Assembly (NCBI RefSeq): GCF_020217485.1
Contig: NZ_JAEKMI010000023.1
Location: 18,062-82,061 of the forward strand
Source of the DNA: Mycobacterium sp. WUMAC-067
GTDB lineage: Bacteria > Actinomycetota > Actinomycetes > Mycobacteriales > Mycobacteriaceae
Direction: 5' to 3'
Length of the DNA: 64,000 nt
Shown: piece after piece, positions 63,718-64,000 of the stretch
Layout of the letters: every line of letters begins with the position of its first letter
Position numbering within the stretch: the stretch's first letter is position 1
Program-made: the position numbers and the translations under genes
The notes under the pieces: model-generated
Database searches by the model: none
Seen by the model: only the letters and a program-made list of their open reading frames with translations
Told to the model about the DNA's origin: nothing

Positions 63718-64000
63718 TTAAATCCCGGGGATGCCCGGAATGTTGATGCGTGGGCCACCACCGCCGAATCCGCCGTGACCGTGGCCGCCGCCGAAGCCGC
63801 CGCGCGGGCCGCCGGGGAAGCCGCCGCCGTCGTGGTCCCCATGGCCTCCGCCGCCGTGACCGGGGCCCCACCCGCCGCCGGGCGGACCACCGATGCCCGG
63901 GATGGGCAGCGGGATCGGTACGGGAACGGGTGCCACTGGCGGCGGAGCGGGCGGCGGGGCCGCCGGCACGGGGATTGGAGCGGGCGCGGGGGCCACCGGC
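63718..64000 (-). CDS. Gly/Pro/His-rich protein, 5' end outside window
   Basis: The reading frame is open to the window edge. Its visible C-terminus has two parts: an Ala/Pro stretch with alternating Pro and Ile/Val (APVPVPIPLPIPGIGG), and a Gly/His region (GPGHGGGGHGDHDGGGFPGG) ending RINIPGIPGI. Codon bias keeps to GC-rich third positions, so coding is plausible. It looks like a secreted low-complexity protein, and His-Gly repeats could bind metal. I do not recognise it. Confidence 0.6.
   Translation of the reverse strand, partial: PVAPAPAPIPVPAAPPPAPPPVAPVPVPIPLPIPGIGGPPGGGWGPGHGGGGHGDHDGGGFPGGPRGGFGGGHGHGGFGGGGPRINIPGIPGI

Overview
The window is high-GC DNA from a slow-growing, non-tuberculous Mycobacterium, most like the M. 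avium complex. The evidence is mycobacterial marker genes (F420-dependent glucose-6-phosphate dehydrogenase, TtfA, HspR with HAIR operators), GTG starts, short overlaps between operon genes, and almost gene-for-gene correspondence with the Rv0322-Rv0409 part of M. tuberculosis H37Rv. The correspondences are from memory of that genome; no search was run.

Layout. 1-5.2 kb: fgd-pta-ackA operon (glucose-6-phosphate oxidation with F420, acetyl-phosphate/acetate) and a divergent metallo-beta-lactamase-fold hydrolase, separated by a tandem 54-bp-period repeat that also has a relative inserted in pta. 5.3-11.6 kb: a small minus-strand methyltransferase/acetyltransferase operon and a plus-strand acyl-CoA catabolic operon (SDR, two acyl-CoA dehydrogenases, TetR regulator, secreted protein). 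12.4-18.8 kb: ndhA, metZ, rhodanese, purT, a hotdog thioesterase and purA. 19-25.9 kb: secreted histidine phosphatase, M50 protease, CDF metal exporter behind a perfect palindrome, fba, DedA. 26-35.2 kb, all minus strand: a GH76 enzyme coupled to a fused CoA-transferase, an RNA methyltransferase/lipoprotein pair, pyrE with an SDR, ttfA, clpB. 35.4-42.2 kb: DUF3060 protein, flavohemoglobin, aldose epimerase, then hspR-dnaJ-grpE-dnaK. 42.5-48.1 kb: an accessory stretch with a lipoprotein, a T7SS-substrate-like protein, a frameshifted LpqN-like gene, two tandem membrane paralogues and a sugar porter. 48.6-64 kb: two membrane proteins with Thr/Pro-rich tails (one with an Hsp70-like cytoplasmic domain), a large Fe-S oxidoreductase with a repetitive tail, alanine/aspartate-type aminotransferase, YibE/F protein, rmlA, three small enzymes, an MHS transporter, a TauD-type dioxygenase, udgA and the end of a Gly/Pro-rich protein.

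Two themes link the genes. The heat-shock genes clpB and dnaK-grpE-dnaJ-hspR sit at separate sites but both carry HAIR operators for the HspR encoded here, giving a local autoregulated circuit. Gene order relative to H37Rv shows the Rv0356c-Rv0385 block inverted against its flanks, with the breakpoints between purT and the Rv0356c homologue and between the aldose epimerase (next to Rv0385) and hspR (Rv0353).

The best candidate for an undescribed system is 43.1-46.5 kb: a cytoplasm-made protein with a coiled N-terminal half and a glycine-zipper membrane domain, a signal-less LpqN-like partner, and two tandem membrane proteins, arranged like effector, chaperone and immunity genes. That reading is inference.
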